From NCBI RefSeq assembly GCF_030381805.1, contig NZ_JAUDRH010000002.1, positions 533,696-597,695 of the forward strand: a stretch of 64,000 nt of DNA, given 5' to 3'. Position 1 is the first letter of the stretch. Each line of letters opens with the position of its first letter. Below, piece by piece: positions 35,007 to 43,822 of the stretch. The notes under the pieces were generated by a model, which saw only the letters and a program-made list of their open reading frames with translations, did no database searches and was not told where the DNA came from. A program made the translations under genes and the position numbers. The DNA comes from Chlorogloeopsis sp. ULAP01 (GTDB lineage Bacteria; Cyanobacteriota; Cyanobacteriia; Cyanobacteriales; Nostocaceae).

Positions 35007-36287
35007 ATGTTCAAACCTCGCGCAATTTTTAGCGCCTTAGCTGCAATTATCCTAGCGCTTGTCATAGGTACACAGATATATAAACAACCCGCCGTTGCTT
35101 CTGGAGGGGTGTGTAATCCAACTGTGGCTAACCTTCCTATATGTCCAAGTACAGCACCGTCAGAGACAGCTAGTTTCATCGATCCAACTGCAACAATCAC
35201 CAATCCAACAAATATTAGCTTGGGCGAAAAAGTCTATGTTGCACCATTTGCCGAGTTAAATGCTAGTAATGCCCCCATTAGCATCGCAGCAGATTCTAAC
35301 GTCCAAGAGCAAGTCAAAATTACAGCTTCGGGAACGGGAGTGGAGATTGGCCCGCGAGTGATTATGGCACACATGGCTACCATCAAAGGTGCAGCCAAAA
35401 TCGGTACTCAAGGCTCAACCGGGCCTTTTACCGACCCGATTACCAATACTCAGTTCAACAACGATATTCCAGAGACTTTTCTTGCCTTCAACTGTGAAGT
35501 AGACGGTGCAACTATAGAAAGAAACACGGTAGTCAACTTTCTCTCGCGGGTTGGCCCTGGCGTTACCTTACCTGCTGGTAAAGTTGTCCTGCCAGGTAAA
35601 AACGTCACAACTAACTTAGAAGCTACTAGCGGCACTTTGGGAAAGGTGGCAAACCTGACACAAGCCGACGTTGCATTGATGGAAGGCGTCATTGAAGTCA
35701 ATCAGGCATTTGCCAAAGGTTACACAGAATTGGCCAGAGCAGACTTGTCAAACGTACAAGGGATAAATTACGCTCCAGTCACATCTTTTAACTCCGGAGG
35801 TTTGCCGCAGATAGGTGGGAATGTCACTCGCGATCCAAACTTTCGTAACCGCATCATCGGCAATATCATTCTGCAAGATTCTTTAGCAACGCTCTCCAAC
35901 AAAATAGGTAATAGAATTTCGCTACGTGCTGATGAGGGTCAACCTTTTAATGTCGGGACAATTGCTGGTATGGCAAACGATGTTGTCTTTCACGCTTTAG
36001 CAACAACTAGCTTGACTCTTGGTAATAATATTGGCTATGGGCCTCGTGTTCTAATTCATGGTGGTAGACAAGTTGTCAATGGTGTTGCTAATGGCCCTGA
36101 AACCAGAATAGATGATTCCGTAGGGCTAGGGCCGAACTCTGTCATCTTCCGCTCAGTCCTTGGCACCAGATCGGCAGTTGGGCGAAAAAGCGCAGTCTTC
36201 AATTCCACACTGGCTCCCAGAACGGCGATCGGTTCTCGAACAATCTATGCCGACAACGGCAACATCATTTTACCTGTGGAGTGGTAA
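35007..36287 (+). CDS. exported gamma-carbonic-anhydrase-like left-handed beta-helix protein
   Basis: From ATG 35007, preceded by GAGGAG (34991-34996), the product has 426 residues: a signal peptide (MFKPRAIFSALAAIILALVI through AVASG), then two gamma-CA-like halves. The N-half has FIDPTATITNPTNISLGEKV and MAHMATIKGAAKIG. The C-half has ISLRADEGQPFNVG, VVFHALATTSL, RVLIHGGRQ and GPNSVIFRSVLG, which match CcmM/Cam blocks. Catalytic gamma-CAs need three zinc histidines. Each half keeps only some: the C-half lacks the first His of HxxxxH, the N-half the second. Activity is therefore doubtful, though ligands might be combined between subunits. The periplasmic or extracellular location differs from carboxysomal CcmM. 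Confidence 0.75.
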   Translation: MFKPRAIFSALAAIILALVIGTQIYKQPAVASGGVCNPTVANLPICPSTAPSETASFIDPTATITNPTNISLGEKVYVAPFAELNASNAPISIAADSNVQEQVKITASGTGVEIGPRVIMAHMATIKGAAKIGTQGSTGPFTDPITNTQFNNDIPETFLAFNCEVDGATIERNTVVNFLSRVGPGVTLPAGKVVLPGKNVTTNLEATSGTLGKVANLTQADVALMEGVIEVNQAFAKGYTELARADLSNVQGINYAPVTSFNSGGLPQIGGNVTRDPNFRNRIIGNIILQDSLATLSNKIGNRISLRADEGQPFNVGTIAGMANDVVFHALATTSLTLGNNIGYGPRVLIHGGRQVVNGVANGPETRIDDSVGLGPNSVIFRSVLGTRSAVGRKSAVFNSTLAPRTAIGSRTIYADNGNIILPVEW

Positions 36288-36308
36288 GCAATTAACTTTT
36301 GCATAATT

Positions 36309-36893
36309 ATGAATCTGAAAATCTTGTCGCTAGTGCAATTACAATGCCTACGATTGGTTCTGCTGTTCACTTTGATATTCGTACTGATACTAAGTGTTGA
36401 TGGCGGTTCATCTATAGCCGCACAGAAGGTTGGTCAACCAGGATTTATAGACCCCGTCAATACTGACATCACCTCCAATCAACCTCAGGTAGTACAACCT
36501 CCAGTCATCGGACTTGTTTCTACATTGTCGGATGAGGTCGAGGAATTACCAGCACAGTTAATTCGCTGGTCAACCTACTGGCAACTTTGCTGGCAACCAT
36601 ATCCCGAAGCTAAAGAATACGAACTGCAAGCAGTGCTTATGCAAGGTAAGTCTCCTAAGTTGCAACGTCAAAGCGATCGCTGCTTTCGTATACAAGCTGC
36701 ATCTAATGAAAACCAAAAATCACAAGGATTACTCAACCGTGAACTAATCTTGTTGATGCATAAGATTCAGCTTGGTTATCGAGTGCGAGCTGTCTTAGAT
36801 AACAACCGCGTCAGTGAATGGTCTCAAGTAATGGCAGTCGGTGCAACTACTGTCTCTGAATCGAATGGTATTAAGATAAGTGCAAATCCCTGA
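36309..36893 (+). CDS. exported protein with fibronectin type III-like domain
   Basis: A 194-residue protein, 21 bases after the beta-helix gene and thus probably co-transcribed. Residues ~14-40 (LRLVLLFTLIFVLILSVDGG) are a signal peptide that may be cleaved after SSIAA. The C-terminal ~110 residues have the FN3 strand pattern: IRWSTYWQLCWQPYPEAKEY (A-C strands), ELQAVLMQGKSP, then YRVRAVLDNNRVSEWSQVMA (F-G strands). Two cysteines may form a disulfide. The start of the mature part, GFIDPVNTDITSNQ, echoes SFIDPTATITNPTN of the preceding protein. A terminator follows. Confidence 0.65.
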   Translation: MNLKILSLVQLQCLRLVLLFTLIFVLILSVDGGSSIAAQKVGQPGFIDPVNTDITSNQPQVVQPPVIGLVSTLSDEVEELPAQLIRWSTYWQLCWQPYPEAKEYELQAVLMQGKSPKLQRQSDRCFRIQAASNENQKSQGLLNRELILLMHKIQLGYRVRAVLDNNRVSEWSQVMAVGATTVSESNGIKISANP

Positions 36894-36967
36894 TATTACT
36901 GACTTTAGAATGTAGGGCTTAGGAAATTAAAAACAAGACAGTTCTGTTTCTTTTGTCACAAGTTGAG

Positions 36968-36998
36968 GCTCTTTGGCAGTGATTGTCAAAGAGCTTTT
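36968..36998 (+). terminator. Rho-independent terminator of the exported gene pair
   Basis: GCTCTTTG pairs with CAAAGAGC around GCAGTGATTGT, followed by TTTT. It begins 75 bases after the stop of the FN3-like gene. Confidence 0.75.
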
Positions 36999-37100
36999 AG
37001 AAGAAACTTAAAGGCGGCACACCAGCCGCTATAAATGTGGGGTTTGGAGAGCGTTTGAAGAGCGATCGCCTGGCGAAAGCTTATCCATAATCAAAGAATT

Positions 37101-37511
37101 TTAAGATTCAGCTTGCAACCAATTCTCTATGCTAATACCATCAACTCTCTGCATATCAAAATCATTGGAAACAAGAATCAAGCCGCATATAATTGCTGTC
37201 GCTGCTATCAAAATATCCGCATCTTCTAAAGATATACCTCTCTTTTTTAAAGAAACTTGAATTTCACACGCTTTCTCTATAATTTATATATCATCTAAAA
37301 ATAAAACTCCATATTTTCGGATAAACTGGTTAAATTCAGCTAGTTGCCTCGTTGCATTTACAGCTAATAGTCCTCGTTTAACTTCATAATATGTGATGCA
37401 ACTGATAAATACTTCTTCACCCCGAATATTAGCCTCCCGTAATTTGTTATCTACTGTGAGATTTCGCTTCAAAATATAACTAACGATATTAGTATCTAGA
37501 AGATAAGTCAC
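37101..37511 (-). pseudogene. PIN-domain toxin (VapC-like), locus 1, nonsense-interrupted
   Basis: Starting at GTG 37511 (MTYLLDTNIVSYILKRN) the frame has the PIN-domain first acidic motif LLDTN and the central glutamate in YYEVKRGLL. It meets TAA at 37284-37286 after FLDDI. Past this stop the same frame runs IIEKACEIQVSLKKRGISLE, DADILIAATAIICGLILVSN and NWLQAES to a stop at 37101. The intact paralogue segment at locus 2 reads FLDDLEIIEKAC, so GAA has probably become TAA here. The total, 137 codons, is normal for VapC. The catalytic aspartates in DADILIAA and SNDFD lie after the stop, so the short product should lack ribonuclease activity. Confidence 0.85.
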
Positions 37512-37525
37512 ACTCTCTATTTCCC

Positions 37526-37810
37526 TTATACAGCAGCATCAAAGATTGCTAACTGTTCGGGCGATAAATCATTTAACGTTCCCGAAACAGCCTCTAATAC
37601 AAGAATCTTATCAATTCTGCGTGTTAATTGATTCTCAGGAATCGCCCCCATTTCTTCAGGAGAAAACTTACCAAACAGGTTTACCAACATTTCTATCATT
37701 TCCTGCTTGTCTAATTTCACCTAGTACAGACTATTAGTTTGAAACAAATTTTCTACAATTGGCGATATGCAGTTAATAAGTTCTTGATTGTAACTAGTAA
37801 CTTCTTGCAT
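37526..37810 (-). pseudogene. VapC-partner antitoxin, locus 1, nonsense-interrupted
   Basis: The full frame from ATG 37810 starts MQEVTSYNQELINCISPIVE and hits TAG after NSLY; the paralogue at locus 2 reads NSLYQERL there, so CAG to TAG is the likely change. After it the frame continues (V)KLDKQEMIEMLVNLFGKFSP and EAVSGTLNDLSPEQLAIFDA to 37526. Translation could restart at GTG 37720 to give 64 residues. The gene ends 14 bases before the toxin start, as in an operon. Whether the short product still binds the toxin or its promoter is unknown. Confidence 0.75.
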
Positions 37811-38088
37811 AACTTTCCCCCAGCTTTTAATATATTGCACCAATTATAAATAATCTCCTAAACCTTTTAGGTTAATCTCAACACTCGTCTGCGTTGACAA
37901 AATTATTTTCGCGTTAGCTTTATAAGCTTCTGTAGATCAGAGCGCAATTTTTATTGACTTGAGCGAGGCTTATTGTTTGCTCCCTATTAGATTAAGATTT
38001 AGTTAATTCTGTTAAAAATAGGTAATTTTAATCTTAAGCTTCAGTTAATTTTACTAAAATGAGGTGAATTTCATCTCATCTTTAAGCC

Positions 38089-39813
38089 ATGTTGCAGAAA
38101 AGTATTCACGTGATTGGGCGCTACATTCCCATTCTGCAATGGTTATCTCACTATCGACTGTCTTGGCTGCGTCAAGATTTTATGGCTGGGTTGACTGTCT
38201 GGGCGGTAATGGTTCCTACTGCGCTTGCCTATACAGGAATTGCTGGCGTTCCCCCTGCTGTAGGATTGTACACTGTGCCACTAAGTCTCCTAGCTTATGC
38301 TTTTTTTGGTACCTCTCGCGCCTTAGTTGTCGGCCCGGATTCAGCAACCGCCTTGCTGTCAGCTCATACTATAGTAATGTTTGCTACTCCAGACTCGTCA
38401 GAGTACCTTGCCCTGACGTCTTTACTTGCCTTTTTGGTAAGTCTACTTTTGATTGGATTCGGACTGCTACGTATGGGATGGGTAGCTAATTTCATTTCCC
38501 AGCCAGTCATGCAGGGCTTTGTTCAAGGGCTAGCACTTGTAACATTAATGACGCAACTGCCCAAGCTGTTCGGAGTTAAAGAGGTTAGTGGCAACTTTTT
38601 TGAGAGATTGGACGCGCTTTTTTCAGAATTGCCTCACACCCATCTCACAACCTTGGTGATGGGACTAGTTAGCCTGTTGCTTTTGTTTGCTCTCAGCCAA
38701 TGGTTTCCTCGATTGCCAGCAGCTTTCTTGACTATTTTAATAGCTGTTTTAGTAGTTTCCTTATTCGGCTTACAACATAGTGGTATTGTCCTTGTTGGCA
38801 ATATTAAAGCAGGATTGCCTCCCATCGGACTGCCGAAGATAAATTCGCAACACCTCAGCTTGTTGTTGCAAGGAGCCTTAGCGATCGTACTCCTAGATTA
38901 TACGGAGTCTCTGGCGGCTGCTGAAACGGCTGCTCAAAAAACGGGTGGGCATATCGATCATAACCAAGAAGCGATCGCTCTAGGGATGGCTAATTTAGGA
39001 GCAAGTGTGAGTTCTGGCTTTGTGGTAGCTGGCAGCCTTTCTCAATCAGCAGTAAGTATGGTGGCTGGTGGCAAGACTCAGATAGCATCAATTTTTCAAG
39101 CCGCTTTGGTGCTGCTGACTTTACTGTTTTTGATGCCCTTATTTAGTAACCTTCCTTTGGCTGTACTGGGTGCGATCGTGGTTAAGGCTATGCTTACCAT
39201 GCTTAATCCGATTTACTTCAGGCAACTATGGAGCATTGATCGCACAGAATTTTGTTTGGCATTAGCCGCTTGCTTGGGCGAACTTGCTTTCGGAATCCTA
39301 CCAGGTATCGGTTTGGGAGTACTCTTATCACTCATCGTGCTAATTTATCGCACCAGCCATCCACAGACAGCAGTTCTCGGCAAGCTTCCCAATCAATCGG
39401 GAACTTATCGAGATATTGTCTTGCACCGGGAGGCAGTAACTGTACCAGGGCTGTTGATCTATCGTTTTGATGCAATATTATTCTTTGCCAACGCCAGCTT
39501 TTTCGCCCAAGATCTGAAACGCCGAATCAAGAACTCCAAACAGCCAGTACAGGAAGTACTGGTAGACGCACAGACGATTAACTCAGTCGACATAACAGCA
39601 GCGCAGATGTTAGTCAAATTACACGATCAATTAAAAGCACAGAATATCTCTCTGTCTTTAGCTGGCGTGAAAGATCCTGTATGGGAAATGATGCGCTCGA
39701 CAGGAGTGGAAAAAGCGATCAGCCGAGAAAACTTTTTTGAGTCAATTACTGAAGGAGTAAACGCCTTTCTCAAGCAACAAACAATAACTGAAAAGTCAAG
39801 TGAAAAAGCTTAG
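38089..39813 (+). CDS. SulP/SLC26-family anion transporter with STAS domain
   Basis: A 574-residue transporter. Residues 1-~420 give 10-14 membrane helices, with the family motif region FMAGLTVWAVMVPTALAYTG, IAGVPPAVGLYTVPL and GPDSATALLSA. The C-terminal STAS domain (residues ~445-555) contains LIYRFDAILFFANASFFAQD and VLVDAQTINSVDITAAQMLV. SulP proteins carry sulfate, bicarbonate (BicA) or other anions; the substrate cannot be read here. The 3' end overlaps the following DUF1345 gene by 14 bases, so the two are coupled. The pair is bracketed by two related toxin-antitoxin loci on the other strand. Confidence 0.92.
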   Translation: MLQKSIHVIGRYIPILQWLSHYRLSWLRQDFMAGLTVWAVMVPTALAYTGIAGVPPAVGLYTVPLSLLAYAFFGTSRALVVGPDSATALLSAHTIVMFATPDSSEYLALTSLLAFLVSLLLIGFGLLRMGWVANFISQPVMQGFVQGLALVTLMTQLPKLFGVKEVSGNFFERLDALFSELPHTHLTTLVMGLVSLLLLFALSQWFPRLPAAFLTILIAVLVVSLFGLQHSGIVLVGNIKAGLPPIGLPKINSQHLSLLLQGALAIVLLDYTESLAAAETAAQKTGGHIDHNQEAIALGMANLGASVSSGFVVAGSLSQSAVSMVAGGKTQIASIFQAALVLLTLLFLMPLFSNLPLAVLGAIVVKAMLTMLNPIYFRQLWSIDRTEFCLALAACLGELAFGILPGIGLGVLLSLIVLIYRTSHPQTAVLGKLPNQSGTYRDIVLHREAVTVPGLLIYRFDAILFFANASFFAQDLKRRIKNSKQPVQEVLVDAQTINSVDITAAQMLVKLHDQLKAQNISLSLAGVKDPVWEMMRSTGVEKAISRENFFESITEGVNAFLKQQTITEKSSEKA

Positions 39814-40489
39814 AAGCAAACTCTACCGTTTCGTGTGGAATATACATGATGGCAAGAGGGCTGTCTTGTGTGGCAGCCTCGGTGTTTTGACTGCCATTTT
39901 AGTTCGACGCTTAGGCTGGGAAATAGCCAGTATTCTCGGTTGGATATGCTGCGTAGGCAGTTATCTATTGCTACTTGGCATTGTTATTGTCAGTGCTGAC
40001 GGGCCAAAAACTCAACAACGGGTTTCCAAAGATAACCCAAATACGCTTTTGTTACTGATTCTACTAATTGTAACTACCTTTATAAGTAACATTTTTGTGG
40101 GCATTATTCTCACATCTGTAGGCAATCGTACTCAAGGTCACACCCAAATTCTGATTGTACTTAGCGCGATCGCTGTACTTTTGTCTTGGTGTTTGTTGCA
40201 CACTTCTTTTGGACAGCAATACGCGCGGATCTACTATGACGTAGTAGATGATAGTGAGCAGGCATCTTCCGGCAAACTGCGTAGGGGTTTAGCTTTTCCA
40301 GGAACAGAACAGCCAGCCTATCTAGATTTTCTTTACGTATCCTTTACAATTGCCTTAACTTATGCAGTTAGCGATGTCGATATTGAATCTGAATACTTAC
40401 GGCGAATAGTTCTTGTCCACAGTTTAGTATCTTTCTTCTTCTACTCAATTATTCTAGGAAGCGTTCTTAACGCTATTGTCACTTCTTGA
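39800..40489 (+). CDS. DUF1345 membrane protein
   Basis: A 229-residue protein with about five membrane helices and the DUF1345 signature region LAFPGTEQPAYLDFLYVSFT followed by IALTYAVSDVDIES and the last helix (VSFFFYSIILGSVLNAI). The start is GTG 39800, inside the SulP gene, indicating translational coupling. The function of DUF1345 is unknown. Its fusion-like arrangement with a SulP transporter suggests an accessory or partner channel, which is inference from overlap only. No terminator was seen after it. Confidence 0.85.
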   Translation: MKKLRSKLYRFVWNIHDGKRAVLCGSLGVLTAILVRRLGWEIASILGWICCVGSYLLLLGIVIVSADGPKTQQRVSKDNPNTLLLLILLIVTTFISNIFVGIILTSVGNRTQGHTQILIVLSAIAVLLSWCLLHTSFGQQYARIYYDVVDDSEQASSGKLRRGLAFPGTEQPAYLDFLYVSFTIALTYAVSDVDIESEYLRRIVLVHSLVSFFFYSIILGSVLNAIVTS

Positions 40490-40612
40490 GTTGAGGTTTA
40501 GCGATCGCTTACCAAAGCAAATAAGACTTTATGCTTTTATCAATACCATAAAGAATGTAATGTGAAATAATAAATTTTCCTTGGGTGAGAGGTCATCCAT
40601 AATAAAAGAATT

Positions 40613-41023
40613 TTAAGAATTAGTTTGCAGCCAGTTTTCTAAATTGACTCCTTGAACTCTCAACAAATCAGAATCGTCTGAAACTAGAATTAAGCCCTGT
40701 GCGATCGCTGTAGCTGCTATTAATATATCTGCCTCTTGTATTAGTGTACCTTTTCGCTTTAAATCTGCATGAATTTCGCAGGCTTTTTCTATAATTTCTA
40801 AATCATCCAAAAATAAAATTCTGTATATTCGACATAGTTCATTGAAGTCAGACAGTTGCTTGGTAGCCTTTGCATAAAGAAGTCCTCTTTTTGATTCATA
40901 GTAGGCTATACAGCTTATAAATACATCTTATCCTAGAAAACGCACCTCTTCTAGCTTGTTATTTATCTTTTGATTCCTCTTTAATATAGCCGTTAATATA
41001 TTCGTATCAAGGAGATACCCCAT
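40613..41023 (-). pseudogene. PIN-domain toxin (VapC-like), locus 2, nonsense-interrupted
   Basis: The frame from ATG 41023 reads MGYLLDTNILTAILKRNQKI and then VRFLG before a TAA. It then continues DVFISCIAYYESKRGLLYAK, through FLDDLEIIEKACEIHADLKR and EADILIAATAIAQGLILVSD to NWLQTNS and a stop at 40613. Locus 1 reads NIRGEEVFISC at the break, so GAA to TAA is likely. At 411 bp its length equals locus 1. An internal ATG (40810) would give 65 residues without the first PIN aspartate. The toxin is therefore probably dead, while its antitoxin gene is intact. Confidence 0.85.
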
Positions 41024-41029
41024 TTATAT

Positions 41030-41314
41030 TTATCTTTCTTCTACTGCTGCATTAAACATCTCCATTTGCTCTGGGGTTAAATCGTTTAATGTCCCAGAAA
41101 CTGCCTCTATGACCAAAATACTGTCAATTCTATGTTTTAAGTCATTGTCAGGAATAGCTTTGATATAGTCTGGGGAAAATTTATCCAATAACCTAACTAA
41201 AAGTTGAATCATTTCCTCTTTGTTTAATCTCTCCTGATAGAGGCTATTACCTTTAATTAAATTATCGATAATTTCTGAGATGCGTACCACTGCCGCATCT
41301 CTTCCGCTAGAAAC
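41030..41314 (-). CDS. VapC-partner antitoxin, locus 2
   Basis: The natural start is probably MQEVSSGRDAAVVRISEIID (about 41323-41314 region; the frame is open further upstream to 41341, MWRQGN). The product is ~95-97 residues. It has an N-terminal helical part and a C-terminal region (DSILVIEAVSGTLNDLTPEQ and MEMFNAAVEER) typical of small cyanobacterial antitoxins paired with PIN toxins. The homologue at locus 1 shares NSLY, KFSPE and EAVSGTLNDLSPEQ. The gene is intact, although the toxin six bases downstream is broken. Retention may protect against a related toxin elsewhere, which is inference. Confidence 0.7.
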   Translation of the reverse strand, partial: VSSGRDAAVVRISEIIDNLIKGNSLYQERLNKEEMIQLLVRLLDKFSPDYIKAIPDNDLKHRIDSILVIEAVSGTLNDLTPEQMEMFNAAVEER

Positions 41315-41466
41315 TTCTTGCATATTCCCTTGCCTCCACACATAAGTTTAATTTTGCCTAACCACTTATCTTATTTATTAACTTTAACAGTTCCTCCTCT
41401 TTCTTTGCGTCCTATCCTTACGGGAAGCTGCTGCTCTGTCTAACGCGTCTTGGCAGTTAATTCCAT

Positions 41467-41492
41467 AAAAAAAGGTGGGCATATCACCCACC
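41467..41492 (-). terminator. Rho-independent terminator of tkt
   Basis: On the minus strand GGTGGG-TGATATG-CCCACC is followed by TTTTTTT. It begins 25 bases after the tkt stop. Confidence 0.88.
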
Positions 41493-41516
41493 CTCAAAAT
41501 AATTATTCTGTTGCTA

Positions 41517-43529
41517 TTAACCCAACAATTTCTTAGCCTGAGCTAACACATTATCAACGCTAAAGCCAAATTTCTCCATACAGACACCACCAGGAGCCGA
41601 AGCACCGAAGCGATCAATACTAACAGTATCGCCTTCGGTGCCAACATACTTGTGCCAGCCAAAGCTAGTGCCAGCTTCTACAGCCAAACGCTTGATGACA
41701 GCTTTTGGTAGCACAGACTCTCTATAAGCTGCATCTTGAGCTTCAAACAAATCCCAAGAGGGTAGCGAGACAACACGGACTTTCTTGCCTTCGGTAGTGA
41801 GTTTCTCGGCTGCGGTTATACACAGGCTTAATTCTGAACCAGTACCAATCAAGATCAAATCTGGCGTACCTTGAGAATCCACTACAATGTATCCACCCTT
41901 TGTTACGCCCTCAATCGATGTACCTGCCAGGTTGGGAACATTTTGGCGGGTGAACGCCAATAGAGTAGGAAAGTCTTGCTTTGCCCTTTCAATTGCCACT
42001 TTGTAAGCGCCAGAGGTTTCGTTGCCGTCGGCGGGGCGAATTACTGTTAGCTTCGGAATAGCTCGCAAGGAAGCCAGAGTTTCAATCGGTTGGTGCGTTG
42101 GCCCGTCTTCACCTTGTCCAATCGAGTCGTGAGTCATGACCCAAATCACGCCAGCGTTAGACAGAGCAGATAAGCGGATGGAAGCACGCATATAGTCTGT
42201 GAAAATCAGGAAGGTTGCGCCGTAGGGAATTAATCCCGAACCATGCAGCGCTATACCGTTGCAGATTGCGCCCATACCATGTTCCCGCACACCAAAGTGG
42301 ATGTTTGGGTTTTGGTATTGCCCTTGTTGAAAGTCGCCCTTACCCTTGAGTTCAGTGAGGTTTGAGTGGGTTAAGTCAGCCGAACCACCAATTAACTCAG
42401 GTAAAACTGTTGCCAATTTATTGAGGCAGGTTTCCGAGTGTTTGCGGGTGGCTACTCCTTTGTCTTCGGGAGTGTAGGTGGGTAGTACCTTATCCCAACC
42501 ATCGGGAAGTTTGCCACTGATGTAACGTTCAAATTCGGCTGCTTCTTGGGGATACTTGGCTTTGTAGGTTTCCAAGTCTTGCTTCCATTCAGCTTCGTAG
42601 CCTGCACCGCGCTCAACTGCTTTACGCGTGTGGTTGAGAGCATTTTCTGGGACGACAAAAGGTTCATATGTCCACTCTAGGTTGTTGCGGGTAGCAGTCA
42701 CTTCATCTGTTCCCAAAGCCGCACCGTGAACACCGGCTGTATTGGCTTTGTTGGGAGAACCGTAACCGATGGTAGTTGTTACCTTGATCAGTGAAGGCTT
42801 GTCAGTGACAGCTTTTGCTGCTTCAATTGCTTTAGCTATTCCTGCTAAATCGGTATTGCCATCTTTTACGTGCAACACATGCCAACCGTATGCTTCAAAC
42901 CGTTTGGAAACATCTTCGGTGAAGGCAATATCTGTAGAACCGTCGATGGAAATGTGATTGTCGTCGTACAGGGCAATGAGCTTACCCAACCCCAAGTGTC
43001 CTGCCAGGGAACAAGCTTCACCAGATACACCTTCCATGTTGCAACCATCACCCAGAATTACGTAGGTGTAGTGGTCAACAATTTTGGCATCGGGTTTGTT
43101 GAACTTTGCGGCTAGATGCGCTTCAGCTATTGCTAAACCGACTCCGTTAGCAATTCCTTGCCCTAAGGGGCCTGTAGTAACTTCTACACCAGCAGTCATG
43201 AAGTTTTCTGGGTGTCCGGGGGTTTTGGATTCCCACTGACGAAATTGCTTAATGTCCTCAATGGTCACACTGTCGTAACCAAACAGGTAGAGCAGGGCAT
43301 ACTGCAACATTGAGCCATGCCCGGCAGACAGGACAAAGCGATCGCGGTTAAACCATTTAGGATTCTTGGGGTTAAACCGTAAAAAGCGATCCCAGAGTAC
43401 AAATGCCATTGGTGCTCCGCCCATCGGCAGTCCTGGGTGACCAGACTTTGCCTTTTCTACGGCATCAATTGCCAAGAAGCGAATCGAGTTAATACAAAGT
43501 TCTTCAAGGGTTTGGGTTGCAACAGCCAT
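41517..43529 (-). CDS. tkt: transketolase
   Basis: A 670-residue transketolase, which moves two-carbon units in the Calvin cycle and pentose phosphate pathway using thiamine diphosphate. The N-terminal PP domain has SGHPGLPMGGAPMAFVLW and the cofactor motif GDGCNMEGVSGEACSLAGHL. The Pyr domain has the catalytic-type glutamate region FGVREHGMGAICNGIALHG and HDSIGQGEDGPTHQPIETLA. A C-terminal domain ends LAQAKKLLG. Length and all cofactor motifs are normal. It lies downstream of acpP and fabF in the same direction, an order common in cyanobacteria. A 293-base spacer suggests its own promoter. A strong terminator follows. Confidence 0.97.
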   Translation of the reverse strand: MAVATQTLEELCINSIRFLAIDAVEKAKSGHPGLPMGGAPMAFVLWDRFLRFNPKNPKWFNRDRFVLSAGHGSMLQYALLYLFGYDSVTIEDIKQFRQWESKTPGHPENFMTAGVEVTTGPLGQGIANGVGLAIAEAHLAAKFNKPDAKIVDHYTYVILGDGCNMEGVSGEACSLAGHLGLGKLIALYDDNHISIDGSTDIAFTEDVSKRFEAYGWHVLHVKDGNTDLAGIAKAIEAAKAVTDKPSLIKVTTTIGYGSPNKANTAGVHGAALGTDEVTATRNNLEWTYEPFVVPENALNHTRKAVERGAGYEAEWKQDLETYKAKYPQEAAEFERYISGKLPDGWDKVLPTYTPEDKGVATRKHSETCLNKLATVLPELIGGSADLTHSNLTELKGKGDFQQGQYQNPNIHFGVREHGMGAICNGIALHGSGLIPYGATFLIFTDYMRASIRLSALSNAGVIWVMTHDSIGQGEDGPTHQPIETLASLRAIPKLTVIRPADGNETSGAYKVAIERAKQDFPTLLAFTRQNVPNLAGTSIEGVTKGGYIVVDSQGTPDLILIGTGSELSLCITAAEKLTTEGKKVRVVSLPSWDLFEAQDAAYRESVLPKAVIKRLAVEAGTSFGWHKYVGTEGDTVSIDRFGASAPGGVCMEKFGFSVDNVLAQAKKLLG

Positions 43530-43822
43530 AATAAGATTGTTGTTAACGACGGGTTAGCACTCTTTTGTAGCTCTCCACTGTTGGGGATATTTTATTTCCC
43601 CAAGACAGTATCTTCATCATCCCATTGGTGCTTGTTGACAAACAAGCTGTAGTATCGAGGATTTTTGATTTGGGATTTTAGATTATCTTATGAAAGATCG
43701 TCCTAAATATCAGTTGCTAAAGGGACTTACTTATGCAATTAAGCTGTCCTTCAAGCTACTTTTTACGTTATTTACGATCTCCAGAGTTTTAGCATCAAAT
43801 CCAAAATCACCAATTTCCAACC

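Noticed and set aside
38064..38489. 141-codon frame overlapping the SulP gene start
   Set aside because: It is another frame of clear SulP coding sequence, with an odd Cys/Ser-rich composition.
43540..43580. TTAGCACTC upstream of tkt, as in a CIRCE half site
   Set aside because: The second arm GAGTGCTAA at the required nine-base spacing is absent.
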